Positions 24,353-34,915 of a stretch of 64,000 bases of DNA are shown one piece after another. The notes beneath the pieces are model-generated. The model made no database searches. It saw only the letters and a list, made by a program, of their open reading frames with translations, and had not been told where the DNA came from. The position numbers were made by a program, and so were the translations under genes. Every line of letters starts with the position of its first letter. Positions within the stretch are counted from its first letter, which is position 1. Origin of the DNA: Triops longicaudatus (lineage: Eukaryota; Arthropoda; Branchiopoda; Notostraca; Triopsidae); contig JAGQDJ010000023.1 in assembly GCA_022885665.1 (NCBI GenBank), positions 186,001-250,000 on the forward strand. Direction: 5' to 3'.

Positions 24353-24723
24353 ATGTTTAAAAAGGTTATCGGGAATCAAGGTGGCACTGAAATTTTCAAA
24401 GATGGCGGCATTGAAGAATCAGTTCATCATGAGAATATAATTGGACTAGAAAGGAATACCGTCGTCAACCGTCCAAAAATTAATCCATTATTGACGTTAG
24501 ACTTCGATTACAGATGCCTCCAGGTGAATTGGTCTTTTTAAAACCGCATCACAAACGTTTTATTTTGGATTAGTTCCAAATAACTGGTAAATCCGATCCA
24601 CAGTCGTTGACATAAGTGGAAATAGAAAATCTTTCTTTCTTTTCCGAGAGTGTCTCAGTCGAAGGATTTTGGACCAGATTTCAGTTCAACTTCCCCCATC
24701 CGGTGTGTTACTCTTGTTTATGA
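24353..24723 (+). CDS. Candidate two-exon small protein
   Basis: An acceptor at 24320-24321 (CTCTTTATCTTAG) precedes a 31-base leader and ATG 24353. The first exon (57 codons, about 31% G-starting) ends CTCCAG|GTGAAT in phase 0. An acceptor AGATTTCAG at 24683-24684 resumes in phase 0 for 12 codons to TGA 24723, giving a roughly 69-residue protein with four cysteines clustered near the C-terminus. There is no signal peptide. The second acceptor is only moderate, so the C-terminus is the weaker half. Confidence 0.35.
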
Positions 24724-24893
24724 ATGGTGTTTATTGTTAACCAGTAACGCATTACATTTACTTCCCTGGTAGGTACCGTACTACTACATGTGGCGGATGT
24801 CTGAAATGGGAACAAGAGAAAGACCACATGCACAATTGCTGTACTCCGGCACGACAAGAGTAGGGTGCGTCAACTATGGGCACCGTTATTTGC

Positions 24894-24959
24894 CTGTCAC
24901 CGACCTGTCACACTTCTGTACCCTGTCAACCTGATGTCGTCAACTTAGCAAGGCTGTCA
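24894..24959 (+). promoter_or_regulatory. Cluster of four TGACAG motifs
   Basis: CTGTCA occurs at 24894, 24905, 24923 and 24954, four times in 66 bases; on the minus strand this is TGACAG, the core bound by TALE homeodomain proteins (Meis/TGIF family). Two further GTCAAC half-matches flank it. About one copy per 2 kb on both strands is expected by chance, so four in 66 bases is notable. Function is inferred only. Confidence 0.3.
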
Positions 24960-25576
24960 ACCCCCGTGCATGAATAATTCGACCAGGCACGCGCAATGTT
25001 CATTAACTTGATGCACTTTGGGAGCGCTGTTGCGAGTTTCAGATGCTGGAGCAGAAACTTGTTCTTTTCAGAGCAGAAATGCAAAACGGGAACTGACGTG
25101 ACGTAAAACAAGAGATTATCGGGCGCCGTTGTTCTAGAATATTCTAGTACTTAGGGTTATACCCCAGCGTGACGGTCTAAAGCTGCCACGCGAATTTCGT
25201 TGCGGTATTACGTCGGATGAACGTACTCTACTACACAGAACCTTAGTGACTCGCAATTTAGTAATACTTGCGAAAGCTATGGACATGTGACGAAAGTCGT
25301 ACAATTGTTATGTTACATTACCTTATTTTTCTCCGTTTATTTCAGTTTTGTGCGCATTACAATGGTCATTGACGCCAAAAATCTAGTAAAACATTATTCC
25401 TCTTGGTGTTGTAAAATTCTATTTACGCACTATACAACACATTGAGTAACACCCATTGGAAACAGTGATTAACTCGTATGCTTGTTAGCTCTTAGGAATT
25501 TCCCGCACACTGAAGTGCACTGCAAAGGCTTTGTTAAAGACAATCGACTTATCTCATCGTGAATACTCTGACTTGG

Positions 25577-25783
25577 TTAAGTACAGTGCCTAGTTCTTGC
25601 CTGTCTAGCCTGCTGCCCTAGTGTGTAGCCTACTATGTTCGGGTACATTCCGAACCCCAAGTTCCGGTCTCCGGGGTACCTCATTGCAGCAACCTCTGAC
25701 CTCAGCTGGCGAACTGCCTTTTTGGTTTCCTCTACGGGCATAAGTTTATATTGGATCGATTGTAGTATCCGCCGTTGGTGCAT
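25577..25783 (-). CDS. Candidate exon, helical protein
   Basis: Minus-strand frame ending TAA 25577, with an in-frame ATG at 25783 and open further upstream to about 25850. The product has an amphipathic charged helix (PVEETKKAVRQLRSEVAAMR) followed by a Gly/Tyr/Arg-rich tail; about 26% of codons begin with G. A plus-strand ATG frame (25635-25841) covers the same bases with good GC3 but a poorer amino-acid pattern. No family is recognised; strand is uncertain. Confidence 0.32.
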   Translation of the reverse strand: MHQRRILQSIQYKLMPVEETKKAVRQLRSEVAAMRYPGDRNLGFGMYPNIVGYTLGQQARQARTRHCT

Positions 25784-25842
25784 TATGTCTACACGCCCGA
25801 GAACGGCGTTGCAAGGGAGCGAGGCACCCGGGTGTCGGTGAC

Positions 25843-26109
25843 ATGGTAATGGTTACCGTGGTTTGGCGTTGCTTGGCTGAGAAATTGACAAAACCTTTTG
25901 ACACTTTGTATATACGTGCGCTCAGACGGTTTCATGCACGTTGCTATTCTATAGCCACAGCAAAGGGTGAGAAATGTACACAAAGGGTTTGGCAAGCGGC
26001 TAGGGGTGGTGGTGTTTTGTATTTGGTTTTGGTTGGGACCTCGTTTATAAGAACCTCGAATGTGATAGATGCTAAACAGGGCGCGTGCACGTGCGACGCG
26101 GGTCGGTAG
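25843..26109 (+). CDS. Candidate 88-aa ORF, good start context
   Basis: ATG with G at -3 and G at +4; about 34% of codons begin with G. The N-terminal 42 residues contain no net acidic cluster and several Arg (RALRRFHARCYS), resembling a mitochondrial presequence with an R-x-Y/S cleavage-like site, though this is only a resemblance. AAAGG|GTGAGA at about 25967 could end a first exon in phase 1; otherwise the frame continues to TAG with a cysteine pair at its end. No domain is recognised. Confidence 0.4.
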   Translation: MVMVTVVWRCLAEKLTKPFDTLYIRALRRFHARCYSIATAKGEKCTQRVWQAARGGGVLYLVLVGTSFIRTSNVIDAKQGACTCDAGR

Positions 26110-28196
26110 CACTTCTTGTTATTATGGATGTTGCTGTAATTCGCCAACAGCTCTGGGGCACTGTGTGCTACAGTAAAGGGTTGCCAGTGTTGGAAGAAGT
26201 GCACCCTTTACGGATGTGAGAACGTATGCAAAATTTGCACAGCAAAAATATTAGGTTTCCGAGTTCGTTTACACCAGGCGGATACAACGATCAAGTAACA
26301 CCATGTGGCACAGGCTGGGGTGAGAAATCTCATCTCCAAATGCCACCTCCGTTCCTAGTGGGACAAAATATAGTATGGCTGTATACTATTCGTTGATAAA
26401 ATACATCGATTATATTCCATATTTAGTTGTCTTTACCATCAAGGGTCTCGGCTATTAAAAATTGCTTTTACGTAAGTCTCGTTTTAAACCGTTGTATAAT
26501 ATTTTACATCCTTAAATTATAACTACGTGTTACAGAATGCTTTTTCTGCGGGTCTTTTCATTCAAGGTGAGCTCAAAATACCGTTTCCGCAACGTGGACG
26601 AATTAAGCTTGAACTCTGCCAATAAAGTACCACAATTGACTCACCTGCTTGGTTGAACGTAGATGAAGACCATGTTTTCTTTATCTCTTCGTGTTCTGCA
26701 TACGGTTCTGATACCAGTATTGTAGGTCATTTATTAGAGTAAGTGATTTAATCAGCATGGCTTTTAAGTTGAAAGACCTCTTTTCTTGTCCTGATTTCAT
26801 TCTGGTTGAGTAAGCGGTACTGGACGTTAAACCGGAGAATGAGGGGACGTTTAATCTCGAAACTCCCACCCCGATTGAACAGAGATGTGGGGAAGCTGCT
26901 GGAGATGCACTCCCCGTAAAGGGAACGGTGACTGATTTTCTATAAACTGTGGGAAGCTGGAAGTACGAGGTGAAGGGAGGAAGCCGAGTGACCTCTCTTT
27001 ATAACAGCAAACTCCCTATTGACTTGCAGAGTGGGTGGACTAGTTTTCAGATGGTGAGCTAGGAGAGCTCTATTGTTATCTTCCCAACGACGTAGCTTAG
27101 GTCACAACAATAGAAAAGTACTAGCCAAGCCATCGTCATCATTGCAGGCCAGTTGCCGGAGTGATGTAGCGCCCCGAGCCTCTTTCTGAGTGTCCCTTAA
27201 TATGGGCAACGGTGAAGCGTAGGAAGCATTATGGAAACTAACGTAATTAAGAGAGGGTTGTCAGTCAGTTCCGCTGGTATAGTTAGATTACATTGGCGGA
27301 TGGAGAGAATGCTTAATAGCTAAAGATACTACAAGCGTTATACCAGTTCTTCCGAGTCCGTAGTGAGAAGACCTTTCGCTAGTTTATATTCTAACATTTC
27401 ATAAAACACGATTTTTTATTGATAGCACAGGAGTAATCCTCACGCAATATGCCTGATAGGTTTAGTACATGCGACGTATTGCAGAACAGGCTTAGTTTAG
27501 ATACGGGAATGTTTAAATTGTATTCTTTTTGTCGAATTTTCTTTCTCTCCGTTTTCATGTTTTATTATTGATTTAGTCCATTTAATTGTATTGTGTATTA
27601 TTGCCTGTGTTTTTCATTTGCGGTCACTTTTTGTTTGTGCATGTTATTGTGTTTCACTTTGTAAAATGTGAACTATGAGGAATCAAACATAAAAAGCAGC
27701 TCAGCCTTTCGTGCAAACTAGTAAGTTAAAAGCTTGACGAAGAAACGGCGAAAGAAGCCTAATAATAGCTTGAAGTAGCTCAAATAGCGAACACACACAG
27801 GAGAAGAGTAGACCGCCCTCATATACAACTACGAGTCAGGATCGAAGGGTCAATTGTGGCAAGCGATCCACGACTAATTTGTACACGTGGACAGATGCAG
27901 CCTGAAAACTGAAAGTGTTGGGGGTGGGGGTTGGAAACAGACTAGGCTATGTGTCGTGACAAACCCTCATGCACTTTTCCAGTAAAACGTTAAGATTTTT
28001 GGCCACAAGCTCTTATTCGCTTACGTGAATCACTAGCATCATCGTTGTGCTGGCAGCGTCTGCTTGGTCCCTGAGTGGTCATTCTGTTCAGCCCAGTCAT
28101 CCCTAGCAATTAATAGGCGATAAGGCACACCTGGGGTGCGGGAAGGACTATTCTTTTTCTCCCCCTACAGTTTGTTCTTCTGGGGTAATGCATATC
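26110..28196. other. ORF desert, left part
   Basis: From 26870 to 30426 no frame of 60 codons exists on either strand. The left part contains GC-balanced, unstructured sequence, a G-rich run at 27909-27926, and a T-rich region at 27530-27660. I see no terminal repeats here other than those of the transposon that follows. Confidence 0.5.
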
Positions 28197-28219
28197 CAGT
28201 GGTACCCCCTTTAACGAAC
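28197..28219 (+). repeat. Left terminal inverted repeat
   Basis: 23 bases identical to the reverse complement of 29013-29035. It starts CAGTGG, the usual end of pogo/Tigger families. Confidence 0.9.
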
Positions 28220-28497
28220 GCATTGTATAGCAACCAAACTTATACAACGAACTCATGCGAAGGCGACAAAGTTAACTCCCACAACGAATCGCTTAGTGTG
28301 AACAAAAAAGTTTGAAAACATTGGCGATTACGTTTGCCAACCTGCACGCATGCATTACAGATGATAACTTGGCTTCCACACGCCAATCAATAGTGAGAAA
28401 TAGCCAGCTAGCGTATCTCTTTTTGGTTACCTAGTTTTAGTTATTTTTTTAATATTTTAAGTGTTGCTTAAATGGCACCAGAGAGCTCAAGTAATAA

Positions 28498-28770
28498 CAA
28501 GAACGAAAAGAGATTTCTTCTGATGAAGGGACAGATGAGCGCACTGACTCCCCTACGCTTACAGCAATCGTAGACCAATTTATTACCAAATGGGAAGAAA
28601 TTCAAGCCCAAGCAAAAATGCGGCATCCAAATCAGGCTGAAGCAAACAAACGCTTAGACATATTCAACAGAATGTCTGCACTTTTCCGGAACCATCTTAA
28701 AGAAGAGACAAAGGCAAGCTCCATTAGACGGATTCTTCCAACCAATGCCGGACATGAAAACCAAGGCTGA
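28498..28770 (+). pseudogene. Transposase C-terminal remnant
   Basis: Open for 90 codons to TGA 28770 inside the transposon. The product is acidic then basic and ends with KEETKASSIRRILP, like the short basic C-terminal tail of pogo/Tigger transposases after the DDE domain. An ATG at 28472 reads into it but is out of frame, so at least one indel separates them. The DNA-binding and DDE domains are missing: a deletion derivative. Confidence 0.55.
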
Positions 28771-29012
28771 GGCAGAAAGATCAAATATTTATGTAACCTA
28801 GAGTGATCTCGAGAGCCTCTAACTGCAAAAACTGATTAATACATGCTAGAAATATATATTTTGGGTATTTTCTTCCGATTTTTAAATCAACTTTTCCATG
28901 TTTCGGTCTGAGGTCAGTAACGAATTAAAAAGATTTCCATTGAATCTTATGGGAAATAACGTTTCTCATAACGAACGCGTCTTAAACCGAACGTCGTCCA
29001 GGAACGGATTAG

Positions 29013-29035
29013 GTTCGTTAAAGGGGGTACCACTG
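29013..29035 (-). repeat. Right terminal inverted repeat
   Basis: Reverse complement of 28197-28219, 23 of 23 bases. It is followed by TA at 29036-29037, the expected target dinucleotide. Confidence 0.9.
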
Positions 29036-30426
29036 TACTGTCAGAAGGGCTTTTGATTGTAATGGCAAACGCGGAACGCAACGGTCTCCTTGTATCACAA
29101 GGAGAGCCTTAAGTATCACTGCAACAAGCAAGCGTGAAGTAAATTTTTCCTCCTATTTTTCTTCTCTGTCACAAATCTTTGATTCAAGAAAACGTGCGTC
29201 TTGTGCGCTGTAATTCAGGGAACTTATCTGTCAACTATATTCTCAAACAAGCGTTCGAGCAGGGGGAATCCAAGGGATGCGTTGGGTAACTGATAGAAGC
29301 AATTTCTAGCCAGTTAAAAAGAAGCTTCCTGCTGCTTCTCGCAGGAGGTTCATTTGGATCAGTTATGTGTGATTTCTAGGGGTATTAGGTATCCAAGCGA
29401 TGCGAGCAGTGCGAGTACCTAATCCGTGTGTGAGAGAAGCTTTGAGGGGAATAGGACACATGCTGATGGAAAGGTGTCGAGGTAATGTACTTGACGAGAT
29501 CAAATCGTGCGTGACAAAAGGATGTCTGTGTTGTTCAACACTGCAAGGGAAGCAGCTTTAACCGGGGTTGAGAGCCGAGGCATAAAAAGAACATAAGCCG
29601 GCACACAGTCAACGGAATTTATCAGATGTGTTTTTATCGTTTTATCTCCCAAGCCTGGCACTGGTCGTGATTGCCACGGCCTAAGCCAGCCCGCGTGCAG
29701 CCTATACTCTTAAAAGCAGAATAACTCTTCACTCTCTTCGACGCCGGCAAGTTATGAGCCTCTGTTAATTCCTGTAATGGCACGGCATTAGCCGCATTTC
29801 GGAGGATTTCGTATAAATAGAAATGAAAAAGTAACGCCCCTTCTATGTATGTTTAACGAGTTTAGATGCACTTGAAATAGAAAAAATGGAAAAATAAACA
29901 ACGCATTTTATAGCAGAATGCACTTAAAATGTTCCTGGCACTATGGAATGGTTAATGTTACATACACACAAGGCTTTGATCCCATTTAAGTTCTCCCTGC
30001 TGTTGCTAAAGAGATTCTGGGCTATGAAGCTCCCCTTCCGTTCTGCTTATAATTCGTGTGTCTGCATACTGTGGACATAAATCTCTCAACACTGGTTTTG
30101 GGAACTTTGGTGCCAACCAAATAGATGCATTCTTTTCAGAAATTTCAACTGAATAAACCATCGCTGCCTCAGGAAAGAAGCCTGAATTGTTTCTGAATCG
30201 AATTTATTATCTCGTTGAGGAATTAAAACAAAACAGTGTGCAAAACTGCGGAAACCTCACTCTTGGATACTAGCGTCGATCTTGTAACGCTTCCTTGAAA
30301 GAGGGGCGTAGCAAGATGCGGCGCATAGGGTGTTATTAGGGGTAAGGGCTTTGACATACCGAGGTCTCGTGTAGGCAATTTATACAGGCATCGCTTCAGA
30401 TGACTGTTTAATAGCTTTTCATGGCA
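29036..30426. other. ORF desert, right part
   Basis: No frame of 60 codons on either strand and no recognisable element. Mixed sequence with a few GC-rich patches (29640-29710). Nothing further to report. Confidence 0.5.
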
Positions 30427-30618
30427 TTACCAAGAACTTTTTTCTTTGAGTTTAAGTTGAATAGCTGTGAATTCTGCATAACAAGTCTCTTGAAATAGCC
30501 TGGATTGCTTCAGAATTGTAGCCTCGACATTCTGGATGAAATGTCTTAGTTTTTCGCCAGTACTTGAGTAAAAAAATACGCACCGTTTGTCGAGGCTCGA
30601 TTTTTGAAATAGTTCCAC
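30427..30618 (-). CDS. Candidate terminal exon, minus strand
   Basis: An acceptor (AAAAATTTTTAG, AG at 30619-30620) opens a phase-0 frame of 63 codons ending TAA. The product is hydrophilic and helix-prone, with a regular charged pattern (EKLRHFIQNVEATILKQSR) and a Lys-rich end. Codon G-start is only about 22%. A divergent plus-strand ATG frame begins 29 bases away. No family is recognised. Confidence 0.3.
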   Translation of the reverse strand: MELFQKSSLDKRCVFFYSSTGEKLRHFIQNVEATILKQSRLFQETCYAEFTAIQLKLKEKSSW

Positions 30619-30646
30619 CTAAAAATTTTTACGGATTGTGTCCTAC

Positions 30647-30829
30647 ATGGAAACGTTTAGGTTACTTTCCTTAAAAGTAGTCCTAGAATTCGTGAAAGAG
30701 GTGAACGTCAGTTACATTACTGCTAAAATACTTCGCTATTGCAACCAGTATTCTCCCATGAATCTACCGAACGTTTACGTTAGTCTGGATATTCCACGGT
30801 TTTCAGACGGATCCAATTGTCGTTCCTGA
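30647..30829 (+). CDS. Weak 60-aa ORF
   Basis: ATG with G at +4 opens a 60-codon frame with a plausible mix of hydrophobic and charged residues (LKVVLEFVKEVNVSYITAK) and two cysteines near the end. GAG|GTGAAC inside could be a donor. It lies divergently next to the minus-strand exon at 30427-30618. Codon bias is unconvincing. Confidence 0.22.
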   Translation: METFRLLSLKVVLEFVKEVNVSYITAKILRYCNQYSPMNLPNVYVSLDIPRFSDGSNCRS

Positions 30830-31432
30830 AAGAAGTTGTTTTGCAATCCCTGTGTGCCTGTCCTTGGCACCTCCTACTTAAAGGAGACGGGATAAGAGGG
30901 TAAGAATAAGAAGGTTTAGATTTGAAGTGGTGCATGTTGATGATGAGCCGGTGTGAAGAGCGTGGCCCGTGTGTACTGAACGTGTGAGAAGTTCCTGCCA
31001 AGGTTAATCTCACCCCTAGCACTTGTTGTAGAGAGCCTTTTGTTCCAATCTGCGGAGAGAGTTCTGTAGGGGTTTCTTGGTTTGAATTGAATTGCTTACA
31101 AAACAAGGCAATGGTTAAGAAGCCTGCCTTGGTTATCATACAATAGTTTTCGTGGTCTTTTGTTATCGATCGGTGGGGGGGTCGTTTTCAGGAAATGTGC
31201 TGATGGAGGAAAATAGTTATGGAAATTATAGTTGAAAGACAGGGAATTGCGTTTCTAATTAAGAGCATTATGATTCAAATAGTGTCTATCGAGTTTCAGG
31301 TGGCTCAACCTCAAATCCCGGCGTTGCGATATATGGAGCGCATGAGTTCTTAATGACACCCCGAAGACTTGGTAGTATCCAGTCTAAAACCGAGGGACCG
31401 CGGTGGTCGTGTTATAGACATTCGGCGTTACG

Positions 31433-31657
31433 ATGTGCTCCATGCAGGCACTTGGTTTATACCGGAGTCGTAAAAAGACTCTTCTTGCTCTTCCATACCA
31501 CTTGGTTGAATCAAATCATCCATCAAGTAATACTCGGGGGATCTATGTTCAAGCTGGCAGCTTAGAGCCTAAAAACTTGGTTACGGATGAGAGAAGGAAA
31601 GGTGGGAGAGGAACAAGTAGAGAAAGCAGAAAAGATTGGGCCCTCGTGTTACGTTAA
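31433..31657 (+). CDS. Candidate 74-aa ORF
   Basis: ATG-initiated, ending TAA; about 27% of codons begin with G. The second half is strongly charged with an RRKGGRG cluster, possibly nucleic-acid binding or simply disordered. No splice sites of note and no domain I recognise. Confidence 0.28.
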   Translation: MCSMQALGLYRSRKKTLLALPYHLVESNHPSSNTRGIYVQAGSLEPKNLVTDERRKGGRGTSRESRKDWALVLR

Positions 31658-32042
31658 AAACAGGGAATTCTTCGTGAATGTGGAAATAGGAAGAACCAAC
31701 CGAGGAAGTTCCTAAGGGATTTTTTATGGGAACTCGGCTGGGGCTTAAGTAGCAGTAGCGAAGGAAGGTTAAAAACCTGAGCAGCTCCCCATGCAGCAGG
31801 AAAGAAAAGTTTGTCGGTATTGTGTGACCTTAATGGATGGAAACAATTAAGGTCGTAAAAATTAATCTGTGGCAAAGTTGTTAGAAACACCTGGTTACCC
31901 TACTGGGGGAGGATCATCGCAAAGTTGGAGAACCTATACGGCACAGAATGATCACGATGGAGATGGAACGAGAAACAGCGTGTATATAAAAAAAGACAGA
32001 GCAGAGCATTAACCAACAACAGGAGCGAAACGTTGGGAAACA

Positions 32043-32276
32043 TTAAGAGAGAGGGTGGTCCTTCTCCGGAGAAGCTTTGATGGGAGCAGAGAATAGTACC
32101 AGGTTCCGATGTACTGTCTTTTTACTTCCGGACAAACGACGGCCACACATGCCTGGTTTCCCACATTCGTATCCTTTAACCTTACTACTGTCTATTGCTT
32201 CCCGCTCGCGCTCTGCCTTGTCTACTATCTCAATCAAAGTCGTCACCAACGCAGTAATGGCCAAGGCGTTGTTCTC
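32043..32276 (-). CDS. Candidate terminal exon with charged helix
   Basis: An acceptor (CACTGAATAG, AG at 32277-32278) starts a phase-0 frame of 77 residues ending TAA. Around 35% of codons begin with G, one of the highest values here. A long amphipathic helix (LIEIVDKAEREREAI) is followed by a short segment with two cysteines (ECGKPGMCGRR) and a basic tail. The plus-strand frames across it are poor. The acceptor's pyrimidine tract is only moderate. No family is recognised. Confidence 0.45.
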   Translation of the reverse strand, partial: ENNALAITALVTTLIEIVDKAEREREAIDSSKVKGYECGKPGMCGRRLSGSKKTVHRNLVLFSAPIKASPEKDHPLS

Positions 32277-32278
32277 CT

Positions 32279-33026
32279 ATTCAGTGTTAAGGCGTAGGCT
32301 ATGCAACAGAGTTTTGTTTAGAATAGTTTGTCTCTAACTTATGACCAAAATGTGTATAGAAAATCTTGCTCAAGTTTCATGCACACAAAGGTAATCAAAC
32401 AGAAAATAATGATTCCACGAAAATATATTGGCAACAACGAGTAATACTAACTATACATAATAGTATAAATGATAGTGATAATTGGCTGTAATATGAGTTT
32501 TGAACTGAAGAATTCTTTGTAGTGTGTTTTGTGCTTGAATCGATATGCTTTTGCGTATTAGTGAAGTGTTGATAACAGTAGTTGTAATCTCCAAGCAATG
32601 ATAATCTGTTCATACTTTAAAATATTTCGTTACAAAATATTTATAAACCAAGAGAGCTAATGGACAACTTTTTAGTTTAGCCAATCAGGTGTTTCGCCGG
32701 ACGTTGACTTTTGAGTAAAGAATTTTCTCATAATTATTATAATTTATGCTATCCATTTATTTATTTTTTTTTATAGAAAAGCTTGTCTTATGTTAGGGCA
32801 ATATTCAACTCAACGTTTAACGTTCAGTTTTTCATTACGTTTTGTTTCTAGTATCTTATAATTTAAGTTTGTAATTAAACGATTTTAGTAATAAGCAAAT
32901 ATTTGTTTCAAATAGTGTTTCTAGAACACTGGTCAGTTTTCACATAAGTAAGAGAGATGATAGATAAGTGAAGATAGAGACGCATTGACTAAGGAGTAGC
33001 AAGCTATAGTGTCAGGGACAATGCAT
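32279..33026. other. AT-rich non-coding interval
   Basis: Strongly AT-rich, particularly 32630-32900, with several TTTATTT blocks. No open frame I would defend. Confidence 0.5.
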
Positions 33027-33219
33027 CTATGCCTCTCTTTTTTGTCCTATTGTTATTAATGGCGTTAACTTCTCTGTATCTTTCGGAGTGGAAAAACTTT
33101 TCCCGTAGTGTGCGTCGATAACAACAACTTTTTGGCCCCAACTTTGCAGAATTCGTGCGTCCCGTGGAGTTTGGTGCACACAAATCTTGGACCTGTTGAC
33201 AAATATTGTGTTGTCGTTT
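33027..33219 (-). CDS. Candidate terminal exon behind very strong acceptor
   Basis: The minus strand has a long pyrimidine tract (CTTTCTTTTTTTTTTCTTAAG) ending at 33220-33221. All three frames after it stay open for 50 or more codons; the best by codon pattern (about 27% G-starting) is phase 2, 63 residues, ending TAG at 33027. The product has a hydrophobic strand (GQKVVVIDAHYG) in charged surroundings. The tract overlaps a simple A/GAAA repeat on the plus strand, so the acceptor may be coincidental. Confidence 0.3.
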
Positions 33220-33225
33220 CTTAAG

Positions 33226-33247
33226 AAAAAAAAAAGAAAGAAAGAAA
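33226..33247 (+). repeat. A10-(GAAA)3 simple repeat
   Basis: Ten A followed by three GAAA units. On the minus strand it supplies the pyrimidine tract of the acceptor at 33220-33221. Confidence 0.8.
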
Positions 33248-33735
33248 TGCACAGTAAGGTAGGGTGGGTAGTTAAAGAAGGATATTGAAACGTAGTTCGA
33301 TCATGCTCTAACTCTAGTTGTTACAGGGAGATTAATGAACAAGGCAAGTAGAATTTTTTTTTCTTCTAAAAGGGATCATTTGGATAAACGGCGCAATAAA
33401 TGATTCGTCCTTTCTGCACATTTCTGTCAAGCTTTACCTTTTTCTCTTGGTCAGCTTTGTTGTGAGGGGACTTTTCTGACCGGCTAAGAATTTGCGGCTG
33501 ATTAGATATTGCTAGGCTACGATTTTCTAATGGTGAGTTGGAACCTGGTGTCCATAAATTGGTGCCTGGTTGGGTTGACAGTGCTGACAGCTGAGCCTGC
33601 TCTACCTCTCTCTCATAACAAATATATAGACCGCCACCGTCGGGTCCTTCTTAAGGGCCAAGCATGCAGCTGGCAACAGTAGCCTTTTAAATTTTAAATA
33701 CTGCTTTCTGTACCAAGTTTTCTACTCTTTTGCAG

Positions 33736-34095
33736 TTTGGACCCTGTGAGATTATTGTCGCGTCTCCTACCGACTAAAATTTCCCGAGATAGTCAAGATG
33801 CAGAGAATATTCAGCGAGCAGCTTCCAGAAATCACGGCTTCGGTTGCGATCAGCAACACTGTAACTACGTAACGCATACATGGACGTCTCTTTTACTTTT
33901 ACATTTAGGAAACTATGTCGTATGTCTTAATAGGACTAGTTTCTTGGATGTCATTACAAATTTTTTTATTGTTATTAAACAAGTGAGTATTTAAGTCAAA
34001 AGTTCATGCTAATATAGGACACTGAACTTACGTCGATTTTTTTTTTTCGCCAGGTACCCACCGCACGATACATCCTCGGCAAGTTTTGTCGTTAG
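33736..34095 (+). CDS. Candidate two-exon 3' end with 71-bp intron
   Basis: Exon 33736-33982 follows a good acceptor (CTACTCTTTTGCAG) and ends ACAA|GTGAGT in phase 0. The intron (33983-34053) is 71 bp and ends with a T11-rich acceptor (TTTTTTTTTTTCGCCAG). The second exon continues in phase 0 for 13 codons to TAG 34095. The first 45 residues are polar with two cysteines; the rest is Leu/Val-rich and could be a membrane segment. In another phase the second exon is open to 34295 (about 29% G-starting codons), so a different upstream exon could use it. Confidence 0.35.
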
Positions 34096-34915
34096 TCGTG
34101 CAATGTGATCATTCATCGACGGTTCTGGTAATTTTTGAACGAATAATAAAAGGTCTATTCTGGGCGAAAATGATTAATAGTACACTAGATAATGTGCTGG
34201 AATGTATAACTACCTTAGTAGTTGATTATGGTGTGTGTTATGCAAAGAAGCACCATTACGTATTCAAAGGAAGTTTCAGTCAACGAGTCAGCTAGTCAGT
34301 CTTCGCACTGGACTAATTAATGAGCGCAATGATCCGTAGGACATGTCTGTGCTCATATTTCCTCTCTTTTTTTTCCAGCTTATTGTGTTTCACTCAGAGT
34401 GGAACAGCGTATTCTTGTAAGAAGCCTTGTCAGTGTTTCATGTCAATTTAGTTGAAAGGAACCCCTCACCGGTAACTGTGTAACCTAGCAGGGTTAGTGG
34501 CTTGGGGTGTGAAGGGCGCTACAGTGCCATGTATTTCATGGTTACCTATATTGAATTCATACGTTGAACAGTCCGCCTTACGTGCAATTCGGTACGGGTA
34601 GACTTCCTAAAGGTGAGGGCTTGACAGCAGCCCGAGCACGGTAACAAGAGGTTCGTATGATATTTTATATGGCGGTGGGAGGCCTTACGTAAAAGAAATG
34701 TTGACTCACGTGCTTCACTACGCTCCTTGTTCGACTTTTAGAAGGTATCCAAGGGAATTAAAGCGACAGTTGAACACTTACTCCTTGCATGGAGACAGCT
34801 CGCTTGGAAACGGTATCAAGTTCTCTTCGTAGAGAAGTCGAGAGCCCAATAGCCCTCCCCCGTTCCGAAACTTCTTTGATGAAATGAACGCTTTGTTTTC
34901 TTATTTATTTCCTAG

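Larger units (their letters stand above)
28197..29035. mobile_element. pogo/Tigger-like DNA transposon, non-autonomous
   Basis: Perfect 23-bp terminal inverted repeats beginning CAGTGGTACCCCCTTTAACG bound an 839-bp element. The right flank starts TA, as expected for a Tc1/mariner-superfamily target; the left flank reads TC, so one copy of the TA duplication is lost or mutated. The subterminal sequence CCCATAAGATTCAATGGAA resembles that of Tigger-type elements. Inside is a remnant reading frame that looks like the tail of a transposase (28498-28770). The catalytic DDE region is absent, so this copy depends on transposase supplied elsewhere. This is the best-supported feature in the window. Confidence 0.88.

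Noticed and set aside
30780..31139. 119-codon minus-strand ORF
   Set aside because: About 17% G-starting codons, no acceptor, unconvincing composition.
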